In this document: positions 1 to 8,809 of the stretch, one piece after another
Layout of the letters: every line of letters starts with the position of its first letter
How positions within the stretch are numbered: the stretch's first letter is position 1
NCBI RefSeq assembly: GCF_947490415.1
Contig: NZ_CANLGX010000001.1
Coordinates: forward strand, 806,001-870,000
Source: an uncultured Eudoraea sp.
Lineage (GTDB): Bacteria; Bacteroidota; Bacteroidia; Flavobacteriales; Flavobacteriaceae
Length of the DNA: 64,000 nt
Direction: 5' to 3'
Position numbers and translations under genes: made by a program
The notes under the pieces: model-generated
What the model was told of the DNA's origin: nothing
The model's input: the letters and a program-made list of their open reading frames with translations, nothing else
Database searches by the model: none

Positions 1-1602
1 AATATTCAGGATCCGGATGGGAGAATGTATGTAAACAGCCAAAGCCGGATTGCCAATCTCAATCCTGATGAGATTGGTTATCTAAGGGCTTCCTCACTTA
101 CTCAGGATGGTGAAAGTGTTTCTTTTAGTCTTGAGGGTACAGTGCTTGAAGTGCAATTAGCAAAACCAATCCCTTCAGGAGGTAAAAGCACATTTGATAT
201 GAAATTTGAGGGGCAGGTTCCCTTGCAAATAAGACGTTCTGGCAGAAATAATTCTGAAGGTGTCGCGCTTTCTATGAGCCAATGGTATCCTAAATTGGCT
301 GAGTATGATTTTGAAGGGTGGCATGCAGACCCTTATATAGGCAGGGAATTTCACGGAGTCTGGGGTGATTTTGATGTTAAACTTACGCTGGATAAAAATT
401 ACGTTGTAGGAGGAAGTGGCTATTTACAAAACCCTCAGGAAATTGGTCATGGCTACGAAACGCCTGGAAGTAAAGTCAAAAAATCCAGGGGTAAAACACT
501 TACCTGGCACTTTAAAGCGCCTATGGTACATGATTTTATGTGGGCTGCCGACCCTGAATATATCCATGATTCACTAAAGATGGAAAATGGGCCTACCTTA
601 CATTTCTTTTATAAGAACAAACCGGAGCTTCTTGAAAACTGGAAAAATTTACAGCCAAAGACTGCCGAAGCCATGGCCTTTTTTAATGAAAATATTGGCC
701 CCTATCCCTATGATCAATATTCAGTGATTCAGGGTGGAGATGGCGGTATGGAATATGCTATGAGCACGCTTATTACCGGAGAGCGAAAATTTGAAAGCCT
801 GGTAGGTGTTATGATTCATGAATTAGCACACTCCTGGTTTCAACATGTATTGGCTACCAATGAATTAAAACATGCATGGATGGACGAAGGTTTTACTCAG
901 TTTATTTCGAGTTTATGCATGAATGAAGTGATGAATCAGGAGAAAGACAATCCGTTTGAAAATACGTATAGCAGCTACTTTTCCCTGGTACAATCAGGGA
1001 AAGAGCAACCCCAGACAACTCATTCCGACAGATATAAGCTTAATACAGCCTATGGTATTTCTGCTTATAATAAAGGATCCATATTTTTATCGCAATTAGG
1101 CTATGTCATAGGCCAGGATAAGTTAATGGAATCACTCAGGTCTTATTATGATAATTTCAAGTTTAAACATCCTATCCCAAACGATATCAAAAGAACGGCT
1201 GAGAAGGTATCCGGGATAGAGTTAGACTGGTATCTTTTGGATTGGACAGAAACCACAAATACTATTGATTATGGTATTAAAGAAGTTCAAGCTGAAGGCA
1301 ATAAAACCAAGATTATTCTGGAAAGAATAGGTCTTATGCCAATGCCCATTGATATTCTACTGGTTTATGAAGACGGAACGAGAGAAACTTTTTATACTCC
1401 ATTACGTATTATGAGAGGGCAAAAAGATAATCCTTATCCAAATATTGAGAGAACAATTTTACCAGATTGGCCATGGGCTTATCCTGTATTTGAATTTGTT
1501 ATTGATAAACCTGTCAGTGCCATCAAAGCGGTAGTAATTGACCCGTCACAGCTAATGGCTGATATTAACCTTGAAAACAATATTTGGCAAGCTTCTGAGT
1601 AA
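1..1602 (+). CDS. M1 family metallopeptidase (5'-truncated by window edge)
   Basis: Zinc aminopeptidase of the M1 (gluzincin) family, removing N-terminal residues from peptides. The frame is open from base 1, so the true start lies upstream of the window and the ATG at 25 is internal. Counting from that ATG, the substrate-recognition loop reads GGMEYAM (a GxMEN variant), followed by the zinc motif HELAH at about residue 265. The third ligand Glu, 19 residues after the second His, lies in WMDEGF. The region after residue 400 is beta-rich, as in the accessory domains of the family. A signal peptide cannot be judged because the N-terminus is missing. The gene ends convergently 38 bp from the aspartoacylase-like gene, with no clear terminator hairpin between them. 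Confidence 0.93.
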   Translation, partial: NIQDPDGRMYVNSQSRIANLNPDEIGYLRASSLTQDGESVSFSLEGTVLEVQLAKPIPSGGKSTFDMKFEGQVPLQIRRSGRNNSEGVALSMSQWYPKLAEYDFEGWHADPYIGREFHGVWGDFDVKLTLDKNYVVGGSGYLQNPQEIGHGYETPGSKVKKSRGKTLTWHFKAPMVHDFMWAADPEYIHDSLKMENGPTLHFFYKNKPELLENWKNLQPKTAEAMAFFNENIGPYPYDQYSVIQGGDGGMEYAMSTLITGERKFESLVGVMIHELAHSWFQHVLATNELKHAWMDEGFTQFISSLCMNEVMNQEKDNPFENTYSSYFSLVQSGKEQPQTTHSDRYKLNTAYGISAYNKGSIFLSQLGYVIGQDKLMESLRSYYDNFKFKHPIPNDIKRTAEKVSGIELDWYLLDWTETTNTIDYGIKEVQAEGNKTKIILERIGLMPMPIDILLVYEDGTRETFYTPLRIMRGQKDNPYPNIERTILPDWPWAYPVFEFVIDKPVSAIKAVVIDPSQLMADINLENNIWQASE

Positions 1603-1640
1603 TTGTGTTTACCTGGCAGGAGAATACGTATAAAAAGGAT

Positions 1641-2846
1641 TTAGTTTTTATACCAAAAGGTATCTTTATACATTTCATTTTTCGCGGTCCGCTCCCGATT
1701 ATTTAAAAGTAAATGTGTTTGATCAACCATCCTGTTCCTATACCCCAGAAGGTGAAAAAAGGGTTTACTAAAGAACCTGGCTATTTTTAAATTGACCTTA
1801 AGCTTATCGCGAGCCTCATTTGACCATGAAACTCCCGGAAGTAATGCCAGAAAAGAATCAAATTTTATTCTGCGCAAAAATGCCGAAAATGATAATATCC
1901 ATCCGGGTATTCTGCGAATAAGAAAAAAGCCCTCTTCACCCTGAACCTGATAAAGAGGCATGAAAACTATAGTGTCTTTATACGCGGCAATCTCTTCTCC
2001 ATTATAATTGGCCATTGCCCTGCCCTTCCGCAATTTGTCAAAACTGCGGAAGCCGGGTAACATTTCAAAGTTATCAGACTCAGTAATGCAATGTCTGTGA
2101 ATTACTTCATAGAAAATAGTATTTCCCTTTGCCGCCAAACTAAGTTGGTCATGATACTTTTTATAGTCAGGTAACTGTTCTTTAGCAAGCACTCCACAAT
2201 AAATCATGGTCAACCAGATAAAGGAAATTGTATTTGTTACTGCGTCTTCTGTAAAGTGTTGCCCGGATTCAAATCCTAAGGATACATATCCTTTTTGATT
2301 GATATAACTTAATAACGGTCCTTCCAGATATTCTTCTATCCCAAGGATTACCGGAACAGGAAATAAGCAAGCAAATTCCCGGTTTATTAAAGCGTCATTT
2401 ATTGTGATAAATGGCAACGTAGGGCTGGAAGTGGTATGAAAATCAATAAAGTAGAAAGGAGGAGATTGAGTCTCAAATATATCTGAAATCAGTTGATAAA
2501 TTTCAGACAACTCATTTTCTTCAACTGAACGCTCTGATTCGCTTCTGCGTTTAATGTCGTCCATTCTGGAATGAGTCCAAATTCGATTTAGATCGTGCTC
2601 TAAAAAACGTTTCTTTTCGAGTAATGCCGGTAAATTGCCCTTAATTCCAAAAATCGATCCCTTTATTTGCAGTTCACTGACCTTTAATTGCCTAAAAACT
2701 TGCTCAAGAGCTTCAACCCCTGAAGGTTCGTTTCCATGTATTCCTCCAAACAAAACCAGGGTAGGGCCCGTTTCCTCCCCGGAAATTTGACCTATTATTC
2801 TTTCGGTTTTCAGTTTTACGATAGACTTAGTTTGGATTTGATCCAT
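1641..2846 (-). CDS. Succinylglutamate desuccinylase/aspartoacylase family protein
   Basis: Zinc-dependent deacylase of the AstE/AspA (M14-like) family, 401 aa. Ligands are visible as HGNE (H37, E40) in GGIHGNEPSG and as H137 in FIDFHTTSS; DLNR near residue 86 is the usual substrate-binding segment, and GFESGQH carries the likely catalytic Glu. Members hydrolyse N-acyl amino acids or related amides; the substrate here is unknown. The start codon lies 3 nt after the stop of the upstream GCS2/CBS gene, so the two are almost certainly one operon and probably act on related compounds, one making and one breaking amide bonds (inference). The C-terminal 150 residues after the catalytic core are basic and less conserved-looking. 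Confidence 0.85.
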   Translation of the reverse strand: MDQIQTKSIVKLKTERIIGQISGEETGPTLVLFGGIHGNEPSGVEALEQVFRQLKVSELQIKGSIFGIKGNLPALLEKKRFLEHDLNRIWTHSRMDDIKRRSESERSVEENELSEIYQLISDIFETQSPPFYFIDFHTTSSPTLPFITINDALINREFACLFPVPVILGIEEYLEGPLLSYINQKGYVSLGFESGQHFTEDAVTNTISFIWLTMIYCGVLAKEQLPDYKKYHDQLSLAAKGNTIFYEVIHRHCITESDNFEMLPGFRSFDKLRKGRAMANYNGEEIAAYKDTIVFMPLYQVQGEEGFFLIRRIPGWILSFSAFLRRIKFDSFLALLPGVSWSNEARDKLKVNLKIARFFSKPFFHLLGYRNRMVDQTHLLLNNRERTAKNEMYKDTFWYKN

Positions 2847-2849
2847 GAA

Positions 2850-4700
2850 TCATAAATCATTGGTCGTGATAATTCCAATTAATTTTTTTCCCTCTACTAC
2901 AGGTAAACAATTAATGTTATTAGAGCTCATAAGTTTTTTGGCTTCATTTAATGGCGTTTCCGGGCCTGCAGTAATCAAATCCCTGGTCATTAGCGTGCTA
3001 ATATTTTGTTTTAGCTTAGCAGGGTTTTCCATATAATTTTTTACATCTGTCCAGCTCAGTAATCCGCTAAGGTCAAGATTTTGATCTAATATTGGAGCAT
3101 GGTGAATATTTTTCCAAAGCATCATTTTTAAAACCAATTCTGCACTGTCATTCTCTTGTGCGGTCAATGTTTTTCTGTTCATTCGGTCTTTAACTTTAAG
3201 ATGATCTTCAGAAATCACATATTCATCTCCTCTTGGTAGTTGCCAAATATCTACGGTATAACGCTTTTCCTGTCTCTCATACATTGTGGCTACCAAAATC
3301 TTAAGTGCATCCGTTACGTTATAACTTTCTTTGAGTTTCCGGAATGATTTAATCATCCACCTGGAGCCATTATTTGAACGAATTCTATTTTCAATAATAG
3401 ATAAATAATGTTCTGCGTCTCTTGGAGCAACACCCATGCTATATAGTCCTCTGAAAGCCATGGGTAAAAAGTGATCAAGTAGTAATTCCTGGCTGCTAAT
3501 CAGTTTTCCATCCCAATAAAACTGTGCTGCCATACCATATCTTGCAGCGTTGAAGAAATTGCCTTTTATATCTTTAAAATTCATTTTATTATGAATTTCA
3601 TCAAAGGCTTTCGGCCTTCCCATCATCACCCCTACCCATAACATCATATTTGCAATTTCATCATCTGTGGTAGGTCCGGATGGCATATATCTATTCTCAA
3701 TTCTCACATGGGGGACATTGTCTGTCACCCCATAACAAACCCTGTTCCATTTATAAATAGTCCCATTATGAAGCGCTAATGCCCTTAATTTTGGCGTTTG
3801 ACCACTTTTAAGCAATGTCATGCTGTCGGTATCAAAGTCGGTAGTTAACAGGCTCCTAAATCTGATTATAGCATCTTTATAAAAATCGGCTACAGATCCT
3901 GAAACCCAATCATTTCCAAAACCTACTCTGGATTCCTTTTCGTTGAGAATGAAGGTACTTGCCCTGGTGTCAACACTTTGAGTAAATAAAGCAATTCGTG
4001 TCTCTTCCCATAATTCCTGCCCCAACAACAAAGGAGAATTAGCGGAAATAGAAAGTATTGGTCCTGCAATGGCTTGTGCCCAGTTATAGGTATCCGCAAA
4101 ATTATCCGCGTCAATTTGAAGATGTGATTGGAAGCTTGTATTACAGCCTTCATACAGTATTGTATTGTGATGAAGGTTAACCTCATCTACCCCTTTTATG
4201 TGCAACTCTATATCATCTTTCCTGATATCTTTAATAGCTTCGTTTAAAACCCGATATCGCTTTAAGGGGGTCATATATGACGTTTCTAAATACTTCGTAT
4301 CTACAGTAGGCAATATTCCGGTTAGAATAACTTTGGTGCCGTGTTTTGCTGCGCTTGATTTGGCTTTGTCGATTAATTCTAATAATTGTTTGTGCAGCTC
4401 AGAAAAACATTGGTCATTTAATACAAGAGGGTCCAGGTTGATTTCTAAATTATAAAGTGTCAACTCAGAAGTAAAGTGAGGGTCATTTATGTCCTCGAGG
4501 ATTTTATCTGCTATATTTGTGGGCTCCCATTTTTCATCGGTAAGACAGAATTCCTGCTCTGCTCCAATGCGCACCGGGGTCTTTTTAAACATTTTATTTT
4601 CCAGCATATATTCAAGTGCTTCAATATCAGTAAGCAATTGATCAATATAACCAACCTTTTCTTCGTTCTGCGTAAGCTTTTTTACATTCAATTCCCCCAT
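2850..4700 (-). CDS. GCS2-family carboxylate-amine ligase with C-terminal CBS pair
   Basis: Glutamate-cysteine-ligase-like (GCS2) enzyme, about 616 aa. The N-terminal catalytic region carries EQEF, NLEINLDP and HLQID-type segments expected for ATP-dependent amide ligation of a carboxylate. The last ~110 residues contain two CBS motifs (MNRKTLTAQE and LMTRDLITAG, the latter followed by LPVVEGKKLIGIIT), a module that normally senses adenine nucleotides. The ORF track starts at 4787 (MIIIIF...), but the ATG at 4700 (MGELNVKK) fits the family start better and leaves room for a promoter opposite rnpA. The protein stops directly after the second CBS motif. It is the first gene of a two-gene operon with the aspartoacylase-like gene. 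The acceptor and donor substrates are unknown; true glutathione synthesis is only one possibility. Confidence 0.82.
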   Translation of the reverse strand: MGELNVKKLTQNEEKVGYIDQLLTDIEALEYMLENKMFKKTPVRIGAEQEFCLTDEKWEPTNIADKILEDINDPHFTSELTLYNLEINLDPLVLNDQCFSELHKQLLELIDKAKSSAAKHGTKVILTGILPTVDTKYLETSYMTPLKRYRVLNEAIKDIRKDDIELHIKGVDEVNLHHNTILYEGCNTSFQSHLQIDADNFADTYNWAQAIAGPILSISANSPLLLGQELWEETRIALFTQSVDTRASTFILNEKESRVGFGNDWVSGSVADFYKDAIIRFRSLLTTDFDTDSMTLLKSGQTPKLRALALHNGTIYKWNRVCYGVTDNVPHVRIENRYMPSGPTTDDEIANMMLWVGVMMGRPKAFDEIHNKMNFKDIKGNFFNAARYGMAAQFYWDGKLISSQELLLDHFLPMAFRGLYSMGVAPRDAEHYLSIIENRIRSNNGSRWMIKSFRKLKESYNVTDALKILVATMYERQEKRYTVDIWQLPRGDEYVISEDHLKVKDRMNRKTLTAQENDSAELVLKMMLWKNIHHAPILDQNLDLSGLLSWTDVKNYMENPAKLKQNISTLMTRDLITAGPETPLNEAKKLMSSNNINCLPVVEGKKLIGIITTNDL

Positions 4701-4773
4701 AATGAGTGGTATTTTGGTATATAGCCTTGAAATATAATCCAATGCAAGATAAAATCCTAGTTCACGGATAAAT

Positions 4774-4787
4774 ATGATAATTATCAT
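4774..4787. promoter_or_regulatory. 14-bp perfect palindrome in divergent intergenic region
   Basis: ATGATAATTATCAT is a perfect palindrome lying between the GCS2/CBS gene (ATG at 4700, minus) and rnpA (ATG at 4829, plus). Its position and symmetry suit an operator for a dimeric regulator. It loosely resembles iron-regulator half sites, but no regulator can be named. It coincides with the far-upstream ATG that the ORF track used for the GCS2 gene. Confidence 0.3.
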
Positions 4788-4828
4788 GCTGCCGGGGCAT
4801 GGTTTTTATTGTTTAATTTAGCGGCGTT

Positions 4829-5218
4829 ATGTCTTCAAAATTTCCAAAAAAAGAAAAATTAAAAAGCGAGATCCTTATTCGTAGTATTTTTGAAGAAGGA
4901 AAATCGATTACCAGCTATCCATTAAAGCTGATCTATTTGGACATAAAAGACCCGACCAGAGTAAAAATTCAATGTGGGGTTACGGTACCCAAAAGAAATT
5001 TTAAAAGTGCGGTAAAAAGAAATCGTATTAAGAGATTGTTAAGGGAAAGCTACAGGTTAAACAAAGAACAAATTTTTAACAACATCGAGGGAAGCTTTGC
5101 GTTTCTATTTTTATATATTGGAAAGGAAATACCCGGATACGAAGAAGTAGAAAAGCACATGCGGGTAATTCTAGAGAAATTTTTAAAAAAAGTAACTAAT
5201 GAAAACTCTATTGAGTAA
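4829..5218 (+). CDS. rnpA: Ribonuclease P protein component
   Basis: Basic protein subunit of RNase P, which binds the catalytic RNA and the tRNA 5' leader. It is 129 aa, typical for the family. The signature RNR-type helix is visible as KRNRIKRLLRESYR around residues 66-80, preceded by the GVTVPKRNFKSAV strand. The -7-like element TAATTTAG at 4814-4821 sits only 8-15 nt before the ATG, which would give an almost leaderless message (tentative). The usual partner rpmH is not next to it. Instead the 3' end overlaps the following S41 protease by 20 nt, so translation of the two is probably coupled. No RNase P RNA gene was found in the window. Confidence 0.95.
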   Translation: MSSKFPKKEKLKSEILIRSIFEEGKSITSYPLKLIYLDIKDPTRVKIQCGVTVPKRNFKSAVKRNRIKRLLRESYRLNKEQIFNNIEGSFAFLFLYIGKEIPGYEEVEKHMRVILEKFLKKVTNENSIE

Positions 5219-6827
5219 AAAAATCCTGATACCTGTACTAGCGGTGGTTATGCTAGCCGTTGGAAGTAGTTTTAAAAGCGATTTTTTTGAAATTGCTAAA
5301 CAGATAGAAATTTTTACCACCTTGTTCAAGGAGCTAAACATGAATTATGTAGACGAGACCAATCCTGCAGAGCTTATGGATACCGCCATAAAGAATATGT
5401 TGGATGATCTTGATCCATACACTAAATTCCTAAATGAGCAGGATGTTGAGGCTTATAAAATAAACAACGCAGGGGAATATTCCGGTATCGGATCCTTGGT
5501 TCGTTCATATGACAGCAAACTGGTGATTATTGAACCATATAAAGGTTATCCGGCAGATAAAGCAGGCTTAAAGGCGGGAGATGAAATCATTAAAATTGGA
5601 GACATTTCCATTGCAGATTTTAAAGATGATGCCAGTGAATTATTAAAAGGAGCCAACAATACCAAAGTTGAAGTAACGTACCTAAGACAAGGTAAAACAA
5701 ATACTACTGTAATTGAAAGAGAGGCTATCGAAGTTGATGCCGTTCCCTTTTACAATATGGTTAATGAAAATACAGGCTATATAGTGCTTTCCAAATTTAA
5801 TGCAAAGGCCTCTTCCCAAACAAAGGCTGCTCTTCGCGATTTAAAGGGGAAAGGTGCTGAGCAAATTATTTTAGATCTGAGAGGAAATCCCGGTGGGCTC
5901 TTATCTGAAGCAATTAATGTTACAAATCTCTTCGTGCCTAAAGGAGAGCTGATTGTAACGACCAAATCCAAAGTAAAAAAATTCAACAGTGAATACAAAA
6001 CAAAAAATCAGCCCGTGGATGAAGATATCCCATTGGTTGTCTTAGTAAATGGAGGAAGTGCATCGGCTAGTGAAATTGTTTCGGGAAGCCTACAGGATTT
6101 GGATCGTGCTGTAATCATTGGGGCCCGTAGTTTTGGTAAGGGATTAGTTCAACGGCCTCTGCGGCTTACTTATGGAACTCAATTAAAAGTTACTATCTCC
6201 AGATATTATACCCCTTCCGGGCGCTGTATACAATCTTTGGATTATTGGAATAGAGATCAAAATGGCAACGCTGTAAAAACCACAAAATTTAATGAATTTA
6301 GGACAAGAAATGGCAGAAAAGTTGAAGATGGTGGAGGGGTTATGCCAGATATTGAAATAGCAGCCCTAAAAACTAACGCACTAACTAAGGCGCTTATTAA
6401 CAATAGTGTTGTATTTGATTTCGCCACCAACTATTACTATCAAAATACGATTACAAATGTTGACGACTTTGACTTTAGCTCTTCGGATTTTGAAGAATTC
6501 AGAAACTATGTGTCTCAGAGCAATTTCAATTTTGAAACTAAAACGGAAAAGGCTCTAAAAGAAGCAATTACAGGTGATGACAAGGCCATATATGGCGCAG
6601 ATATACAGGATAGCTACAAAAGCCTGTTAGCAGAAATTAGTAAACGTAAACTCAACGCCCTGGAAACGTATCAAAAGGAAATTCAGATAAATCTTCAGGA
6701 CGAAATTATAAAGCGCTATTTCTACAGAGAAGGCCTTTATCAGTATTATTTAAAAAATGATGAAGCCATACTAACGGCTGTCGATCTGATGGAAGATAAA
6801 GCAAAATATCAGTCTGTCTTGAAATAG
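5199..6827 (+). CDS. S41 family C-terminal processing protease (CtpA/Prc type)
   Basis: Periplasmic serine protease of 542 aa with a Ser/Lys dyad. Residues 1-25 form an N-terminal signal or anchor helix (KKILIPVLAVVMLAVGSSF). A PDZ domain spans about 85-170, including YSGIGSLV and PADKAGLKAGDEI. The peptidase domain carries the catalytic serine segment GGSASASEI (285-293) and Lys314 in ARSFGKGLVQ. The C-terminal ~150 residues are a helical extension common in Bacteroidota members. Such enzymes trim the C-termini of envelope proteins. The start overlaps rnpA by 20 nt in a different frame; the ATG at 5199 gives a sensible signal sequence, so the overlap seems real. Confidence 0.93.
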   Translation: MKTLLSKKILIPVLAVVMLAVGSSFKSDFFEIAKQIEIFTTLFKELNMNYVDETNPAELMDTAIKNMLDDLDPYTKFLNEQDVEAYKINNAGEYSGIGSLVRSYDSKLVIIEPYKGYPADKAGLKAGDEIIKIGDISIADFKDDASELLKGANNTKVEVTYLRQGKTNTTVIEREAIEVDAVPFYNMVNENTGYIVLSKFNAKASSQTKAALRDLKGKGAEQIILDLRGNPGGLLSEAINVTNLFVPKGELIVTTKSKVKKFNSEYKTKNQPVDEDIPLVVLVNGGSASASEIVSGSLQDLDRAVIIGARSFGKGLVQRPLRLTYGTQLKVTISRYYTPSGRCIQSLDYWNRDQNGNAVKTTKFNEFRTRNGRKVEDGGGVMPDIEIAALKTNALTKALINNSVVFDFATNYYYQNTITNVDDFDFSSSDFEEFRNYVSQSNFNFETKTEKALKEAITGDDKAIYGADIQDSYKSLLAEISKRKLNALETYQKEIQINLQDEIIKRYFYREGLYQYYLKNDEAILTAVDLMEDKAKYQSVLK

Positions 6828-7068
6828 GTGTTTAAAACAGCTTTGATTACCCTGTTTTACCACTTTCTTATGCCTTGGAGAATATTAATCTCCGGGATTT
6901 TATTACCTTGTTTTTAAAACGCGCACTAATCCCCGATGATTGTGCTTTTTTCTCAACTATATTATTAAGTTGGGGCTAATAAAACTATGTTTACTTTTTA
7001 AGTTTTAATCTCATATAAAATAGTTATAAATTGATTGACGTTTGACCAAAATTTAAATACGACCAACT

Positions 7069-7914
7069 ATGAAACTTATACGCTTTGGCGAAAAAGAAAA
7101 TGAAAAGCCCGGTGTTCTTCATCTAGGTAAAAGATTAGACTGCTCCGAAGAATTCAGCGATTGGGACAGAAACTTTTTTCAAAATAATGGCTTACAAAGA
7201 CTTGAGAAGTACTTAGAATCGAATGCAGCGGAGTTGCAGGAAATTCCTGATTCTGTAAGACATGCCCCCTGTATTAGCAGGCCTGGAATGATTATGTGTA
7301 TAGGGCTTAATTATTCTGAACACGCTGCGGAATCTAATATGGCCATTCCCGAAGAACCCATTATTTTTGGCAAAGCTACCAACACCTTAAGCGGCCCCTA
7401 TGATGACGTATCTATTCCAAAAAATTCTATCAAAACAGATTATGAAGTAGAGCTTGGGGTGGTTCTGAATAAAGATGTCCTCTACCTTAAAAATGAGGCG
7501 GAGGCCGCAGAAGCGATCGCTGGATATTGCGTTATAAATGATTTGTCTGAAAGGTCATTTCAATTAGAAAAAGGAGGGCAGTGGATTAAAGGGAAATCAT
7601 GCCCGGGCTTTAGTCCTGTTGGCCCATACCTGGCTACTCCGGATGAATTAGGGGATCTTAATAATTTAAAAATGACTCTATCTGTAAATACGGATTTAAG
7701 GCAAAATGGCAATACTTCAAATATGATTTTCAGGCCGGCCTTTATTATCTATTACCTGTCCCAATTTATGCTTCTTGAGGCGGGTGATTTAATTTCTACC
7801 GGCACACCTGCCGGCGTTGGTATAGGCTTAGATCCACCCTCTTACCTTTCTAAAGGAGATTTGGTTGAGTTAAGCATTGAAGGGCTTGGAACTCAAAAAC
7901 AAAAAATGATTTAA
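7069..7914 (+). CDS. Fumarylacetoacetate hydrolase family protein
   Basis: FAH-fold hydrolase, 281 aa, of the type that cleaves or hydrates acylpyruvate-like compounds, for example 2,4-diketo-3-deoxy-L-fuconate hydrolase. Seen: GLNYSEHAAE (active-site His region), then the metal-binding acidic set in DYEVELGVVL, and later GDLISTGTPAGVG, the family's C-terminal signature. It is the first gene of a tight three-gene set with an SMP-30 lactonase (13 nt gap) and an SDR dehydrogenase. Known oxidative routes for L-fucose or L-rhamnose use exactly these enzyme classes, so a role in deoxy-sugar-acid breakdown is inferred. The preceding 241-bp gap (6828-7068) shows only weak hairpins and no clear promoter. 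Confidence 0.88.
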   Translation: MKLIRFGEKENEKPGVLHLGKRLDCSEEFSDWDRNFFQNNGLQRLEKYLESNAAELQEIPDSVRHAPCISRPGMIMCIGLNYSEHAAESNMAIPEEPIIFGKATNTLSGPYDDVSIPKNSIKTDYEVELGVVLNKDVLYLKNEAEAAEAIAGYCVINDLSERSFQLEKGGQWIKGKSCPGFSPVGPYLATPDELGDLNNLKMTLSVNTDLRQNGNTSNMIFRPAFIIYYLSQFMLLEAGDLISTGTPAGVGIGLDPPSYLSKGDLVELSIEGLGTQKQKMI

Positions 7915-7927
7915 ATCCATTTAGAGG

Positions 7928-8809
7928 GTGCAGAAAGCAAATCTTGTTTATGATGCAAAAGCAACGCTTGGAGAAGGTCCTTTTTGGGATCATGAATCTG
8001 AGCAGCTATTTTGGGTAGATATAGAAGCTGGTATCGTTCATGGACACCACTTAAAAACCAATAAGAATTCTGAATGGGTTTTTGATGAAATGATAGGGGC
8101 GGTAATTCCAATTAGTAGGGGTAAGTTACTTTTGGCTATGGAGAGCGGCATTACATCCTTTAATTACCAGACTAATGAACTCAAAAGCCTTCATATCCTG
8201 GAAAACTCCGATCAAAATTTGAGGTTTAACGATGGTAAGTGTGATTCCTCCGGCAACTTCTGGATAGGAACCATGCATAAAAATCTCAATCCCGGCTATG
8301 GTAATCTTTTCAAACTGGATAAAGATTTGAAGGCGACCATACAAATTAAAAATACCTCAATTTCAAATGGGATGTCCTGGTCTCCTGATAATACTAAATT
8401 TTATTATATTGATACTGCTGTTTATGAGGTTTGGGAATATGATTTCGAGCTTTCAACCGGTGAAATTTCTAACCGGAGAACCTTATTCAAAATCCCTAAA
8501 TCCTATGGCGGAGCGGATGGAATGACTATTGATCAGGAAGGGATGCTTTGGATTGCTCATTGGGGGGGTGGTTGTGTGAGACGTTGGAACCCAAAAACAG
8601 CTGAAGTTGAAGAGAAAATTGTTGTCGATGCGCCTCATGTCACTTCTTGCTGCTTTGGGGGAAAAGAAATGAAAACATTATATATTACCACAGCCCGGAG
8701 CGGCCTGTCGGAAGAAAGTCTGAGGCTATACCCGCAAAGCGGAGGGCTCTTTAGTTATAAAACAAAAATTGGTGGTTTTAAGGTTAATTGTTTTAAAGGC
8801 AATCTATGA
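7928..8809 (+). CDS. SMP-30/gluconolactonase family lactonase
   Basis: Six-bladed beta-propeller lactonase, 293 aa. The start is GTG at 7928, 13 nt after the FAH gene and preceded by AGAGG. Family segments are present in order: LGEGPFWD with the first metal-binding Glu, NDGKCDSSGNFWIGTM, SNGMSWSPDN, and ADGMTIDQEGMLWIA. No signal peptide, so cytoplasmic. Members open aldonolactones to aldonic acids using Ca2+, Zn2+ or Mg2+. In this context it would hydrolyse the lactone produced by a sugar 1-dehydrogenase (inference). Its stop overlaps the SDR start by 4 nt (ATGA), indicating translational coupling. Confidence 0.9.
   Translation: MQKANLVYDAKATLGEGPFWDHESEQLFWVDIEAGIVHGHHLKTNKNSEWVFDEMIGAVIPISRGKLLLAMESGITSFNYQTNELKSLHILENSDQNLRFNDGKCDSSGNFWIGTMHKNLNPGYGNLFKLDKDLKATIQIKNTSISNGMSWSPDNTKFYYIDTAVYEVWEYDFELSTGEISNRRTLFKIPKSYGGADGMTIDQEGMLWIAHWGGGCVRRWNPKTAEVEEKIVVDAPHVTSCCFGGKEMKTLYITTARSGLSEESLRLYPQSGGLFSYKTKIGGFKVNCFKGNL

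Noticed and set aside
4701-4787. N-terminal extension MIIIIFIRELGFY... of the GCS2 protein
   Set aside because: The extension is unlike family N-termini, starts inside a palindrome and would consume the promoter region; the ATG at 4700 is preferred.
6834-6858. AAAACAG...CTGTTTT hairpin after the S41 protease
   Set aside because: A 7-bp mostly AT stem with an 11-nt loop and no T-run; too weak for a terminator call.
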